Source of the DNA: Thermofilaceae archaeon
GTDB taxonomy: Archaea; Thermoproteota; Thermoprotei; Thermofilales; Thermofilaceae
Length of the DNA: 64,000 bases
Reading direction: 5' to 3'
Assembly (NCBI GenBank): GCA_025057995.1
Contig: JANXEW010000007.1
Span: 26,304 to 90,303 of the forward strand
Shown: in pieces, positions 26,135-35,296 of the stretch
Position numbering within the stretch: position 1 is the first letter of the stretch
Layout of the letters: each line of letters begins with the position of its first letter
Made by a program: the position numbers and the translations under genes
Notes under the pieces: generated by a model
What the model saw: only the letters and a program-made list of their open reading frames with translations
Database searches by the model: none
Told to the model about the DNA's origin: nothing

Positions 26135-26750
26135 CTACAATGCAAGTCACGATCGCAAATATAATCCTCTTGCTTGACATTGTCTACAAATCCTGATGAG
26201 TTATCGCTTACTGAAGCTTTCCACCATTGAGGGCCGTGTACTAGTAAAAAGCCGAGCTAAAACTGAAAAGTTAGAATGGTAAAATAGTATGTAAAAAGGC
26301 GGGCAAGCTTGATTCGAAGTTTTAGGAAAGAATGGAAATTTAGTCTTCTCACTTTTAACAGATGCTAAAGTTTGTTTAGGTTAACTAAAAGAAGTGTTAT
26401 GAACATAACCACGAAAAGCGCGAGTTTTTATGCAACGAAAAAATCGCTTACGGCGTTACCTAGGCTGGGTTACAGGAGAGGTTGATTTAGAGAATTCTAG
26501 TAACACAAGGTGACTTCCTCTCCGTTTTTAGAAACTAGAGGTAAGACCTTCCAAAAGTTAAGGTGTTCAGCGATAATAAAGCCTATCTCTATGTGCCATG
26601 AGTCGTAGGGCTCTTCTAGTCTTCAACCCTATTTGCTCTTGACGTTTTGTTCCACTCATTTGCAGCCATACTCTAGACATTATACACTCTCGCGAAAAAT
26701 AATTCTAAAGGGAGGTCAACGGTTATAAGCCCCCTCGGCGGAAAAAACCT
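26135..26750. other. 616-nt intergenic stretch with possible gene remnants
   Basis: There is no intact gene. The minus-strand frame 26500-26622 (41 codons, ending at TAG 26497-26499) reads EEPYDSWHIEIGFIIAEHL and LPLVSKNGEEVTLCY, which looks coding. A minus-strand frame of 37 codons ahead of it, beginning MSRVWLQMSGTKRQEQIG, could be the broken 5' part. On the plus strand, short frames from ATG 26198 (MSYRLLKLSTIEGRVLVKSR) and around 26311 (FEVLGKNGNLVFSLLTDAK) also look protein-like. No family is recognised. Confidence 0.3.
26721..26730 (+). promoter_or_regulatory. TATA box of the HTH gene
   Basis: GGTTATAAGC is centred about 25 nt before ATG 26751, consistent with a leaderless transcript. 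Confidence 0.5.
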
Positions 26751-27170
26751 ATGGATGGTTTAACTCAGACGGAACGTATAATAGTTGCCGAGTATGTTTC
26801 GCGTTTTCCTCCCCCCAAAGCTAAGGAATTAGCTGCTGAGCTCGGAGTATCTGTAAAAACTGTTTACAAGGCTCTCTACAAGTATAGGAAGATGAAAAGG
26901 GATGACCCCCGAGCAAACACGGATCTCAAAGGTTTCTATTCGAGAGAAGAAGAAAATATTCAAATGAAAGAGATTTTGCAAGCTCTTTATACGTTAAAAT
27001 TATCTATAGATCAGTTGAATAACACATTAAAAAACCTAATAAATGTAATTTCTGATTTACAGCGAGAGAAAGAGACGCTAACATCCTCAAAAAGCATTCT
27101 ACCTAGTTTTGTAGAAGATAATCCATGGCTTGAGGTCGTTAGCAGGTTAAACGAATCTAGTAATGGATAA
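26751..27170 (+). CDS. Helix-turn-helix protein with coiled coil
   Basis: A 139-residue protein. Residues 1-45 form a clear HTH (AKELAAELGVSVKTVYKALYKYRK), and about residues 70-115 form a leucine/isoleucine-rich coiled coil (ILQALYTLKLSIDQLNNTLK), probably for dimerisation. It resembles small crenarchaeal regulators but its target is unknown. The upstream TATA box implies a leaderless mRNA. Confidence 0.7.
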   Translation: MDGLTQTERIIVAEYVSRFPPPKAKELAAELGVSVKTVYKALYKYRKMKRDDPRANTDLKGFYSREEENIQMKEILQALYTLKLSIDQLNNTLKNLINVISDLQREKETLTSSKSILPSFVEDNPWLEVVSRLNESSNG

Positions 27171-27182
27171 GTAAGAAGCTTA

Positions 27183-28391
27183 CTAAATGTGTTGAACTCT
27201 TCTCCCAGCTTTTCCCATTACAATTTTTCTCAATAAAGCTTGGAATGTCCTACTAAGCGGGTCCCCTAGAGAAGGTGCTTGTGGGTCAAGCGGGCAGAAG
27301 GCTCTGGCTAGCTCGTCGATCTTTGCCCGGGAAACTACGGCATGGTAAAGCATGCCCAGAAGTATGGAACTCTCGGCGTCTACTTGTGCTTGCACTCCAA
27401 GTAGAAGTCCCTGCTTAGAGGCTATGGCCTTTATCACGGTATTGCTCCAGCGCCCCCATCCTCTGATCCGCGTTACTACAGGGTTCAGCTTCAGTTCTGC
27501 CGCCTCCTTTTGCGTAAAACCAAACGATGCGAATACAACGTCGTCAAGTCTAGCAGCATAGTACCGTCTTAAGCTTGGGGCTCGCATATCTACCAGTCCC
27601 ATGGCAAAGTTAAAGGCTTGGAGTAGGACTTCTTCCTCACTTCTGACCGTGTGGAATATACCCTCTGGCTCCTTGACCATTGTGGCCAGACCTATTGCAT
27701 AAAGGGCATCATTTACCAGGGCTTTGCCCAAGGCATCGACTTGAACAAATTCCGCCCGCCTCTTTAGAAAGGGATTTGAGGGTATCCATCCTCCTCCGAA
27801 ATTAACAATTAGGGTATAGTGAGAAGGGATCTCAGGTACTAGTTTGACACCTTTAGTCTCTAATCGCTTAGTTAGTAGGCCGGTGAAATCTTCATCAAAC
27901 TCGCCTGTGTGCCAGACAAGTTTGGGTTTCACCCCTACATTTAATAAGGCGTCTACAAGTGGAAGAGCTGCTATACCTCCCGTAACCACTATATCGTTTA
28001 TGTACGCAAGCTTTTCGCTTAGTTCTTCAGCATCCTCTGGGTATAGTAGGTTAATAGTGCGATCATCTGAAGGCGCTAGCTCAGGCCAAACCGAAATGAG
28101 AACTAAAGGATTTGTGTAAACCCTCCTTTTTACAGATATTTCATATTTTTCTTCAACCACGACGTCCGACGCTGAAACTATCCTAACTAAATCGGATGTC
28201 TCGAGTAACCTTCCGCTGATCAAGAATGGCTCTTCAAGGAGACCCACCGCATAATAGGGTAGTAGACTTCTAGCGTAACCTGGTGTCTTACTTCTACTTA
28301 CAACAACTACCTCGCCCCTTCTAATAAGTTTCCTGTATGTATGGGCCGCAAAACAGGCTCCCAGGTCGTCGTCGAAAACGATCACGTTCAC
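27183..28391 (-). CDS. FAD/NAD(P)-dependent pyridine-nucleotide oxidoreductase-like protein, divergent
   Basis: A 402-residue protein with the layout of the pyridine nucleotide-disulfide/NADH oxidase group. There is an N-terminal dinucleotide-fold start (MNVIVFDDDLGACFAAHTYRK) with a degenerate glycine motif, and a second Rossmann element IVVTGGIAALPLVDALLN. Late FQVDALGKAL and YAIGLATM fit the FAD-contact region. No redox-active CxxC or single cysteine is visible at the expected N-terminal helix, so electron-transfer chemistry is uncertain. Confidence 0.6.
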   Translation of the reverse strand: MNVIVFDDDLGACFAAHTYRKLIRRGEVVVVSRSKTPGYARSLLPYYAVGLLEEPFLISGRLLETSDLVRIVSASDVVVEEKYEISVKRRVYTNPLVLISVWPELAPSDDRTINLLYPEDAEELSEKLAYINDIVVTGGIAALPLVDALLNVGVKPKLVWHTGEFDEDFTGLLTKRLETKGVKLVPEIPSHYTLIVNFGGGWIPSNPFLKRRAEFVQVDALGKALVNDALYAIGLATMVKEPEGIFHTVRSEEEVLLQAFNFAMGLVDMRAPSLRRYYAARLDDVVFASFGFTQKEAAELKLNPVVTRIRGWGRWSNTVIKAIASKQGLLLGVQAQVDAESSILLGMLYHAVVSRAKIDELARAFCPLDPQAPSLGDPLSRTFQALLRKIVMGKAGRRVQHI

Positions 28392-28444
28392 AAAGGTTTA
28401 GACCGCTAAGACTTTAAAACAAGTATCCTCCTTCGTTTCAGCTT

Positions 28445-29662
28445 ATGCCAAAGTCGTTCGGCGTGCAAGTAGGAATCGTAGGCAAACCAAACACAGGGAA
28501 AAGTACTTTCTTTGCAGCCGTTACGCTTCAGGACGTAAAAATAGCTCCGTATCCCTTTACAACAATTGAACCGAACGTGGGCATCGGATATGTAAAGGTA
28601 AAGTGTGTATGTGAAGAATTAGGCGTCAGAGACAACCCTGTAAACTCCTTCTGTGTCAAGGGCTGGAGGTTTGCTCCAATTGAACTGATAGACGTTGCGG
28701 GTCTTGTACCAGATGCTTGGCAGGGGCGGGGGCTAGGAAACAGATTTCTTGATCATTTGAGAAGAGCTGATGCCCTAATTCATGTAGTTGACGCTTCCGG
28801 GTCTACGGACGCCGAGGGGAGACCGGTTGAACCAGGTTCTTATGATCCGCTTAAGGATGTTGAGTTCTTAGAAAGGGAGCTAGACATGTGGATTTTTGAA
28901 ATGCTCGAAAGAGAATGGAAGCGATTTGCAATGAGTGTTGAAGCTACGGGTGCCAAATTAGACGAGGAAATATACAGGAGACTGAGCGGGTTAGAAGTCA
29001 ACCGAGATGCAATAAGCGAAGCTATTGAGGCAGCCGACCTCGTCGGAAAGAAACCCTCTCTCTGGTCTGCAGAAGATATACTTCGCTTCGTCAGAGAGAC
29101 AAGGATTAGAGCTAAGCCCATGATCATAGCAGCTAATAAAGCCGATATGCCCTCATCTAAAGCGAATGTTGAGCGAATGCGAGAGAAACTTAAGAATCGT
29201 TATTTTGTAATACCCACATCCGCGGAAGCTGAGTTAGCCCTCAGAAAAGCTTCCGCGGCAGGTCTGATAAAGTACGTGCCCGGCGATAAAGACTTCGAAG
29301 TTTTAGGCAAGTTGTCAGCTAAACAGGAAATGGCTTTAGAGTATATTCGAAAGAATGTGTTGGAAACCTGGGGTTCAACAGGAGTACAAGACGCAATAAA
29401 CTCCACCGTTTTGGAAGTCTTGGGGTACGTAGCCGTGTTTCCCGTAGCTGATGATCAAAAATTGACGGACAGCGAAGGCAGGGTATTACCTGAGATCTAC
29501 CTCATGAAGCGGGGATCCACGGCTCGCGATCTAGCCTATGCGGTTCACAGCGATCTAGGTGATAAGTTCATAGCAGCTGTTGATGTTAAAACCAAGAAGC
29601 GTATAGGAGCTAGTTCACCTTTATATCATCGAATGGTACTTCGCGTGATAGCTGGACGTTGA
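28445..29662 (+). CDS. ychF: YchF/OLA1-type redox-regulated GTPase/ATPase
   Basis: A 405-residue Obg-like protein that acts on ribosomes and translation. It has GKPNTGKSTFF (G1), YPFTTIEPNVG (G2), IDVAGLVPDAWQGRGLGNRFLDHLRRADALIHVVDASG (G3 region, with separate short stretches) and AANKADMP (G4). A C-terminal TGS domain includes VFPVADDQKLTDSEGRVLPEIYLMKRGSTARDL in outline. The G4 NKAD form leaves nucleotide preference open, since OLA1 relatives favour ATP. It diverges from the oxidoreductase. Confidence 0.88.
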   Translation: MPKSFGVQVGIVGKPNTGKSTFFAAVTLQDVKIAPYPFTTIEPNVGIGYVKVKCVCEELGVRDNPVNSFCVKGWRFAPIELIDVAGLVPDAWQGRGLGNRFLDHLRRADALIHVVDASGSTDAEGRPVEPGSYDPLKDVEFLERELDMWIFEMLEREWKRFAMSVEATGAKLDEEIYRRLSGLEVNRDAISEAIEAADLVGKKPSLWSAEDILRFVRETRIRAKPMIIAANKADMPSSKANVERMREKLKNRYFVIPTSAEAELALRKASAAGLIKYVPGDKDFEVLGKLSAKQEMALEYIRKNVLETWGSTGVQDAINSTVLEVLGYVAVFPVADDQKLTDSEGRVLPEIYLMKRGSTARDLAYAVHSDLGDKFIAAVDVKTKKRIGASSPLYHRMVLRVIAGR

Positions 29663-29724
29663 ATAAAACAGTATGTTTAAAAAACGATGTTTGTCGCAGC
29701 TAAGGCGTTAAAGGGTGCTAGACA

Positions 29725-30567
29725 GTGTATTTAGTTGACCTCAGAGACATTTATTTCAAGTACCTAGGAGATGAGGACTACGCATTAAAAGGGGTCACGC
29801 TGACTGCAAGGCCAGGAGAGTTCATACTTCTTGCAGGCCCCTCCGGCTGTGGCAAAAGCACTCTACTTAGGGTCCTTAATGGTCTCGTGCCTCACTTTTA
29901 CGAAGGTGAATTTAAAGGCGAAGCGTACGTTGCAGGCCTGGACGTGAGGAGCACACCTACCTACGCTCTTGCTAAGCATGTGGGGATGGTTTTTCAAGAT
30001 CCAGAAAATCAACTCTTTCTATCAAGTGTGGAAAGGGAGATAGCATTCAGCCTAGAAAACTTGGGTCTTTCTCGAAACGAAATAAAGAAAAGAGTTAACG
30101 AAGTACTAGAGATTTTCGGTTTAGAGCATATTCGCCATAGAGCCCCATATGAGCTCAGTGGAGGGCAGCAGCAAAAAGTGGCTTTAGCTACAGTAATGGC
30201 TCTTGAGCCCCAGATACTCGCTTTAGATGAACCCACAGCTAATCTGGACCCTTTAAGTGCATTGGAGGTTCTTACTCTCGTACATGGCCTAGTTAAGAAG
30301 AAGGGGATATTAGCGATAGTAGTTGAACATAGATTAGAGATCGCGCTTAGGTTTGCAACGAGAATGCTCGTGATGAACAAGGGCCATATAGTGGCTGACG
30401 GCAAGCCCGAAGCAATTCTGCCACAAGTCCGGCATTTAATCGGGTATCCGCCTGTAGTCATAGCCCACCTGTTACTTTCACGAAAAGGGTTAGCAGGTGA
30501 TGGCATACCTCTTACGCCTGAGGACTTGGCAGCAAAGATCATAGAGGTGGTAAAATGGAGGCGATAG
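29725..30567 (+). CDS. ecfA: ECF transporter ATPase (EcfA-type, first)
   Basis: A 280-residue ABC ATPase of an energy-coupling-factor (ECF) vitamin or metal importer. Walker A is GPSGCGKST (39-47), the Q-loop region is MVFQDPENQLF, the signature is LSGGQQQKVALA, and Walker B is ILALDEPTANLDP followed by VVEHRLE. The start is GTG 29725. It overlaps the second ATPase by 13 nt and heads a three-gene operon. Confidence 0.9.
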   Translation: MYLVDLRDIYFKYLGDEDYALKGVTLTARPGEFILLAGPSGCGKSTLLRVLNGLVPHFYEGEFKGEAYVAGLDVRSTPTYALAKHVGMVFQDPENQLFLSSVEREIAFSLENLGLSRNEIKKRVNEVLEIFGLEHIRHRAPYELSGGQQQKVALATVMALEPQILALDEPTANLDPLSALEVLTLVHGLVKKKGILAIVVEHRLEIALRFATRMLVMNKGHIVADGKPEAILPQVRHLIGYPPVVIAHLLLSRKGLAGDGIPLTPEDLAAKIIEVVKWRR

Positions 30568-31385
30568 TAGTTGACGATATCCACTTTTCCTATAATGGTG
30601 TGCCTGTGCTTAAGGGCGTTTCTTTTACAATCAAAATGGGGCAAGTAGTAGCGATCATGGGTGAAAATGGTGCTGGCAAGACGACATTAATTAAACATTT
30701 TATAGGATTATTAAAGCCAGATGTGGGAAGGGTACTTGTTTTTGGAACCGATACTCGTGAAGCTAGCGTAGCTCAGCTGGCAAAACGAGTCGGCATAGTT
30801 TTTCAAAATCCCGACCACCAGTTGTTTGCTGAAAGTGTTGAAGAGGAGATCTTTTTCACTCTCGAGAACATGGGTTATACGTTGAGTGAGGCTAAGGCTA
30901 TTTGTGATACCATTCTCAAAACATTCGAACTGGACCGTTACAGAAATAGATCGCCCTATAGCTTAAGTATAGGTGAGAGAAAACGTTTAACGATAGCTGC
31001 TGTTCTATGCTACAACCCTGACGTAGTAGTTCTCGATGAACCTACAGCTGGCCAGGACTATTACAACAAGTCCAAGCTATCTCGTTTAATAACTCAGCTA
31101 AAAAGACAAGGGAGAGGTGTAGTGGTAGTAACTCACGACGTTGAATTTGCCGCCCAAACAGTTGAGCGTGTTATCCTAGTGGCTAATGGACAAGTGATCC
31201 AAGATGGACCGGCTCAAGATATTCTGACGGATGCAGCTTTGTTACAGAAGGCGCGATTGCTCCCCCCTCAAATTCCAGTAGCTGCTTCAAAGCTTATGGC
31301 CAATGGAATTAGATTATCTGCGAAGCCTTTGCTTGCCGGTGGTCTATACACGATGCTTGTAGAAATGTTCAACCATTCGGGGTGA
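30555..31385 (+). CDS. ecfA: ECF transporter ATPase (EcfA-type, second)
   Basis: A 276-residue ABC ATPase, the partner of the preceding subunit. Walker A is GENGAGKTT (36-44), the Q-loop GIVFQNPDHQLFAESVEEE is typical of ECF ATPases, and Walker B is VVVLDEPTAGQDYYN with VVVTHDVEF. The signature reads SLSIGERKRL rather than the usual LSGGQ, a change seen in one subunit of some ATPase pairs. It overlaps EcfT by 4 nt. Confidence 0.9.
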   Translation: MEAIVVDDIHFSYNGVPVLKGVSFTIKMGQVVAIMGENGAGKTTLIKHFIGLLKPDVGRVLVFGTDTREASVAQLAKRVGIVFQNPDHQLFAESVEEEIFFTLENMGYTLSEAKAICDTILKTFELDRYRNRSPYSLSIGERKRLTIAAVLCYNPDVVVLDEPTAGQDYYNKSKLSRLITQLKRQGRGVVVVTHDVEFAAQTVERVILVANGQVIQDGPAQDILTDAALLQKARLLPPQIPVAASKLMANGIRLSAKPLLAGGLYTMLVEMFNHSG

Positions 31386-32173
31386 CAGCTTTGGGTTCAG
31401 TACTAGATATTTTCAAATACAGAAGGAAAGAAACTTTCTTACATTCGCTTGATCCCAGGAGCAAATTCCTTCTATTAGTGGTGTTAAGTGTCGCATCTTT
31501 AGCTCTTAACGATGTTTTTTCTTTACTTTTATTGTTAACTATAGAGATAGTATTGTTAGCTATTTCCAAGTCGTTAAATGAATGGATAAGATCTTTAAGA
31601 GGATTAGCTATGTTGTTACTTATGATTTTTATACTTAATTTTTTAACTTTACCCAGTGGCAGGCTTTTTACATCCATAACAATGGTTTTACGTTTTGTAT
31701 GTTTGACATCGGCTTTCTCAATATTCTTTCTAACAACAACTGCTGATGAGTTAGCAAATGCTTTGGAAGTTTCAGGGGTACCCCGTGAGTATAGTATGAT
31801 GTTCACGATGTCTCTTCGCTTCGTTCCATCTCTAGCTAAAGATCTGCAGACTGTAATAGATGCTTTGAGAAGCAGAGGTTTAGAACTGGAGGGAGGCAGA
31901 ATAAAGGAGCGTATAAAAAACTACACGCATCTGTTAGTTCCACTAATTGTGTATGAGCTTAGAAGAAGTCTGATGGTTGCTGAAGCTCTGGAAGCGCGCG
32001 GCTTTGGCGCAGTGAAGAAAGTGAAGCCATACGTGGAACTCAGGCTACGGCGAAGGGATTACTCAATCATTTTTATTAGTTTGGCTGGTCTTTTTATGTT
32101 GTTGTGGTTTATCCTAAGCGGGAGATATGCTATGTTTACGAGTGCGGTACGGTATCTCTTTCCAGAGTTTTAG
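31382..32173 (+). CDS. ecfT: ECF transporter transmembrane component EcfT
   Basis: A 263-residue membrane protein with four to five hydrophobic segments (near SKFLLLVVLSVASLAL, LLLLTIEIVLLAIS, LRGLAMLLLMIFILNFL, FVCLTSAFSIFFLT and a C-terminal LAGLFMLLWFIL). Two cytoplasmic coupling motifs, ALRSRGLELEGG and ALEARGFGA, match the Ala-Arg-Gly elements that contact the ATPases. No substrate-binding S component is encoded next to it, so it may serve one or several S components elsewhere. Confidence 0.88.
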   Translation: MTALGSVLDIFKYRRKETFLHSLDPRSKFLLLVVLSVASLALNDVFSLLLLLTIEIVLLAISKSLNEWIRSLRGLAMLLLMIFILNFLTLPSGRLFTSITMVLRFVCLTSAFSIFFLTTTADELANALEVSGVPREYSMMFTMSLRFVPSLAKDLQTVIDALRSRGLELEGGRIKERIKNYTHLLVPLIVYELRRSLMVAEALEARGFGAVKKVKPYVELRLRRRDYSIIFISLAGLFMLLWFILSGRYAMFTSAVRYLFPEF

Positions 32174-32213
32174 CACATACACACATTTAATAAGATAATG
32201 TAATAGCCATCAT

Positions 32214-33152
32214 GTGAAAATACTAGTCTGTGACCCGATGCCCGAGGACTTTAAAAAAATCTTGGAAGACAAGGGCTATGAGGTATGTTATCTTCTCAAA
32301 CAGTCATCAAGTACATTAAAGGAAGTCATAAGCGAGTACGATGCTGTAGTTGTCAGAAGCTCCACTAAAATCACGAGCGATATAATTGAAGCTGGGAGCA
32401 AGCTTAAGGTCATAGCCAGGGCCGGTGCGGGTTTGGACAATATAGACGTTGAAGCAGCCAATAAGAAAGGCATCCGAGTTATCAACGTCCCTGAAGCTGT
32501 TGCAAACGCTGTAGCTGAGCTTACATTAGGGTTGATACTATCCTTACTACGATCCTTGCCGAACGCTGTGGAGAGTCTACGCATGGCCAGGTGGGAAAAA
32601 CATACTTTCATCGGACGGGAGCTAGCGGGGATGACTGTTGGCGTAGTAGGAATGGGCAACATAGGTTCACTTGTAGCTAAAAAGCTGTTAGCCCTCGGTG
32701 CAAACGTAATAACTTACAGACGTAATAAATTGCTACTTGAAAGCGACTCAGCAAAAATAGGAGCTAGATCAGCAAAGAGTCTGGAGGAACTACTAAAGGT
32801 CAGCGAGATCGTGACTTTGCATGTACCCTACACTAAGGAAACACATCATCTACTAAATTCAAAGAATATTACCTTAATGCAGAAAGGATCCTATCTAGTT
32901 AACACATCGCGCGCCTGGGTTGTTGAAGGGAAAGCTTTGATTAAAGCGTTAAGTGATGGGACGTTTGAAGGGGTCGCGATCGATGTACACTATAACGAGC
33001 CACCACAGGAGGATTGGGAATGGCAACTTATAAGGCATCCAAAAGTTATCGCCACTCCTCACATTGGGGCACAGACATGGGAAGCTAGAACTAGAACCTC
33101 TATACTTCTTGCAGAGAAGCTAGCGTACGAGTTACAGAAAGCGAAGTCTTAA
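32214..33152 (+). CDS. D-isomer 2-hydroxyacid dehydrogenase (phosphoglycerate dehydrogenase-like)
   Basis: A 312-residue NAD-dependent dehydrogenase. The substrate domain has VVVRSSTKI and ARAGAGLDNIDV. The nucleotide domain has VGVVGMGNIGSLVAKKL, and the catalytic Arg/Glu/His region is SRAWVVEGKALIKAL, DVHYNEPPQ and TPHIGAQTWEA. Length and motifs fit a SerA-type 3-phosphoglycerate dehydrogenase without the ACT regulatory domain. Other hydroxyacid substrates remain possible. The start is GTG 32214. Confidence 0.85.
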   Translation: MKILVCDPMPEDFKKILEDKGYEVCYLLKQSSSTLKEVISEYDAVVVRSSTKITSDIIEAGSKLKVIARAGAGLDNIDVEAANKKGIRVINVPEAVANAVAELTLGLILSLLRSLPNAVESLRMARWEKHTFIGRELAGMTVGVVGMGNIGSLVAKKLLALGANVITYRRNKLLLESDSAKIGARSAKSLEELLKVSEIVTLHVPYTKETHHLLNSKNITLMQKGSYLVNTSRAWVVEGKALIKALSDGTFEGVAIDVHYNEPPQEDWEWQLIRHPKVIATPHIGAQTWEARTRTSILLAEKLAYELQKAKS

Positions 33153-33182
33153 ATAATGTTGATGACAGCAGGCGTGAACCGT

Positions 33183-33713
33183 ATGGGGTACTATAAGTAC
33201 GTTGCAGAGCTCTGGAAGAAACCTAGGAGAGGTCCACTTGTAGAACTTTATAGGAAGAGAATGATAGAATGGAGAAACCAGCCAACGGTGGTTAGAGTCG
33301 AAAGACCAACTCGCATTAATAGGGCAAGAGCTTTAGGTTACAAAGCTAAACCGGGATTTATAATTGCGAGGGTGAGAGTTAGAAAGGGCGGTCTTAACAG
33401 ACAAAGACCACGCTCAGGTCGGAGACCGAAGAGGATGGGAGTATACGGCTATGCGCCGCACAAGGGCTCTCAGTTAATTGCTGAAGAACGCGCTGCTAGA
33501 AAGTTTCCCAACCTAGTGGTGATTGGCTCATACTGGGTCGGGGAGGATGGAATGTACGAGTGGTACGAGGTAGTGATGGTGGATCCAAACAACCCCTGCG
33601 TGAAAAGTGATCCTGAGAGAAACTGGGTAAGTGGTGTTGAAACAAGGCGCTACTACTCACGTGAGGTTCAAAAAGTATTAGAAAAAATCAAAAAACAAAT
33701 GGGAAATGCCTGA
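33183..33713 (+). CDS. rpl15e: Ribosomal protein eL15
   Basis: Archaeal/eukaryotic large-subunit protein that binds 23S rRNA near the L1-E-site region. It has [37 protein letters not shown] and [18 protein letters not shown]. The frame opens at 33156, but ATG 33183 ([13 protein letters not shown]) matches the family N-terminus. The following RNA-binding gene overlaps its last codons by 8 nt. Confidence 0.94.
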   Translation: MGYYKYVAELWKKPRRGPLVELYRKRMIEWRNQPTVVRVERPTRINRARALGYKAKPGFIIARVRVRKGGLNRQRPRSGRRPKRMGVYGYAPHKGSQLIAEERAARKFPNLVVIGSYWVGEDGMYEWYEVVMVDPNNPCVKSDPERNWVSGVETRRYYSREVQKVLEKIKKQMGNA

Positions 33714-34152
33714 TCCCGTTCTATCTGTTGAGATAAGTGTCTTTTGCCATGCAACCGAAGAGCTAGATAAGGTTAAACAGGCGATTCTGAGAATACTTCC
33801 TGAAGATTTGCGATCAATATATGAAGGAAAGCTTAACGTAAACATGCTTGAAGGATATTACGGTAACCCAGTGTTCTCGCTTAAATTACGAATTGATGAA
33901 AGAACACATGCCAGTACTGTTGTCAAGTGGATGCTTGAACATTTGAACTTAGATGATATACAGATGCTAAGCAATGAGCTTGAAAAACGCTTAGATAGTT
34001 CAGGTAATCTTTATCTTAGGTTTGATAAACAATATGCATTCTTAGGGAAAATAAAAATTTATGAAGGTGACGATGTCATAAAAGTAAAAGTAAAGTTTTC
34101 TCAACAGGCCCGAAGAGGGATATTGGAAAAGGGTTTAAAGGCGATCAGATGA
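33706..34152 (+). CDS. RNA-binding protein (COG1325 exosome-associated-like family)
   Basis: A 148-residue protein from GTG/ATG-like start at 33706 with a compact alpha/beta fold: [28 protein letters not shown] and [30 protein letters not shown]. The form and location between eL15 and Rpp30 match the archaeal RNA-binding family usually annotated as an exosome-linked subunit. Its exact role is not established. It overlaps both neighbours, so it belongs to the eL15-Rpp30-Pop5 operon. Confidence 0.75.
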   Translation: MPDPVLSVEISVFCHATEELDKVKQAILRILPEDLRSIYEGKLNVNMLEGYYGNPVFSLKLRIDERTHASTVVKWMLEHLNLDDIQMLSNELEKRLDSSGNLYLRFDKQYAFLGKIKIYEGDDVIKVKVKFSQQARRGILEKGLKAIR

Positions 34153-34904
34153 CTAGATGTTTCTATGACCTAATGGTTTTCATTCATGTTTTATCATCTC
34201 AAAATGCTTTTCGACAGATTCGCAAGTTGGGTTTTTCAGGCGTTGGAGCTGCCGTGAGCGCAAAAAATTTAATTGAACAACCCTCAGAAATACTAAAAAG
34301 ACTCAATGAGTTAAGAGATTCGGGAAAGCTGGAAGATGTAGATGTTGTTACCCGCTTAGCAATTGATACGCATGTCGAGACGGGCTTTTTAAAACGTCTT
34401 CTGCAGAAGTGGAGAAGGCGAGTTGAAATAATATCGGTTCATGCTTTAAGTAGGGAACTAACAGCTCTGGCTTGTAGAGACACTCGAATAGATATAGTGA
34501 CGTTAGTGCCTGGAGCTAGAGTCTTTAAAGGAGATATTTGGTACATGAAAGAGTATGGAAAACGGCTAGAATTATTGTTAAATCCTCTTCAAGAAGCAGA
34601 CATAGTTTCCAGATCGAAGGCGCTAGCATACTACAGTACTATAATAAATCTAGTAGATAAAAAAAGTGAATTACAACAGTCCTTAATTTTCTCGTCAGGA
34701 GCGATGAATATTTGTCAATTAAGAGATCCAAGAGCTTTGGTTTCTCTTCTAAAATTTTTAGGTCTATCAACCAATGCTTCCCTTGATACAGTATCAACAA
34801 ATGTATTAAAATTAGTATCAGAGTGTCGCGATAAGCTTTCAGGAATCGTGCCGGTGAGAGGTGTACGAATAATTTCACGTGAGGATATGCCTGGCAGCGT
34901 TTAG
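34149..34904 (+). CDS. rnp3: RNase P protein subunit Rpp30 (Rnp3)
   Basis: A 251-residue PHP-like TIM-barrel protein that forms the catalysis-promoting pair with Pop5 in archaeal RNase P. It begins [11 protein letters not shown] and has the family elements IRKLGFSGVGAAV, TRLAIDTHVE and IDIVTLVPGARVFKG, followed by LSRSKALAYYSTIINLV-type helices. The Pop5 gene follows 15 nt downstream, the usual archaeal pairing. Confidence 0.9.
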   Translation: MTRCFYDLMVFIHVLSSQNAFRQIRKLGFSGVGAAVSAKNLIEQPSEILKRLNELRDSGKLEDVDVVTRLAIDTHVETGFLKRLLQKWRRRVEIISVHALSRELTALACRDTRIDIVTLVPGARVFKGDIWYMKEYGKRLELLLNPLQEADIVSRSKALAYYSTIINLVDKKSELQQSLIFSSGAMNICQLRDPRALVSLLKFLGLSTNASLDTVSTNVLKLVSECRDKLSGIVPVRGVRIISREDMPGSV

Positions 34905-34919
34905 GGGGATTTTTAACCG

Positions 34920-35231
34920 ATGCGCTTAGCTACGAAGTTTCGTTATGTTGTGGCTCGAACATTTGTTGATGAAGATCAATTAAAGGTAAAGCTGATAGCA
35001 GCCGTTATGGAACTCGCTGGCATTAAAGGTTTAGCCGAAACAGGACCAGTGGTAGTGTACTCAGACCCTACCAAGAAAATTGTTGTAATAAGGGTGAGAA
35101 GGAATGGGTTAGTCCTTTTTAAAGCATCTCTTGCCATGTATAGAGATCCAATAGTCACTATCCTAAAGGTGACAGGTACCCTAAGGAAGGCTATCAGGTT
35201 AGCAAATTCATTAGAACCAGAGGGTAGTTAA
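34920..35231 (+). CDS. rnp2: RNase P protein subunit Pop5 (Rnp2)
   Basis: A 103-residue RRM-like protein, partner of Rpp30. It has RYVVARTFVDEDQLKVKLIAAV, VVVYSDPTKKIVVIRVRRNGLVLFKASLAM in separate strands, and TGTLRKAIRLA at the end. The start ATG 34920 gives the standard length. The proteasome alpha gene begins 65 nt downstream. Confidence 0.9.
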   Translation: MRLATKFRYVVARTFVDEDQLKVKLIAAVMELAGIKGLAETGPVVVYSDPTKKIVVIRVRRNGLVLFKASLAMYRDPIVTILKVTGTLRKAIRLANSLEPEGS

Positions 35232-35296
35232 GCGTTTATTAGTTTCGGAGGCTAAAGCTTTAAAATGAGTGTATAGAGGTTTAAGTGGTGAGCTGA

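Noticed and set aside
26193..26268. CTGATGA...CTGA...CTGA on the plus strand
   Set aside because: No C' box and the outer distance is too large for an archaeal C/D sRNA.
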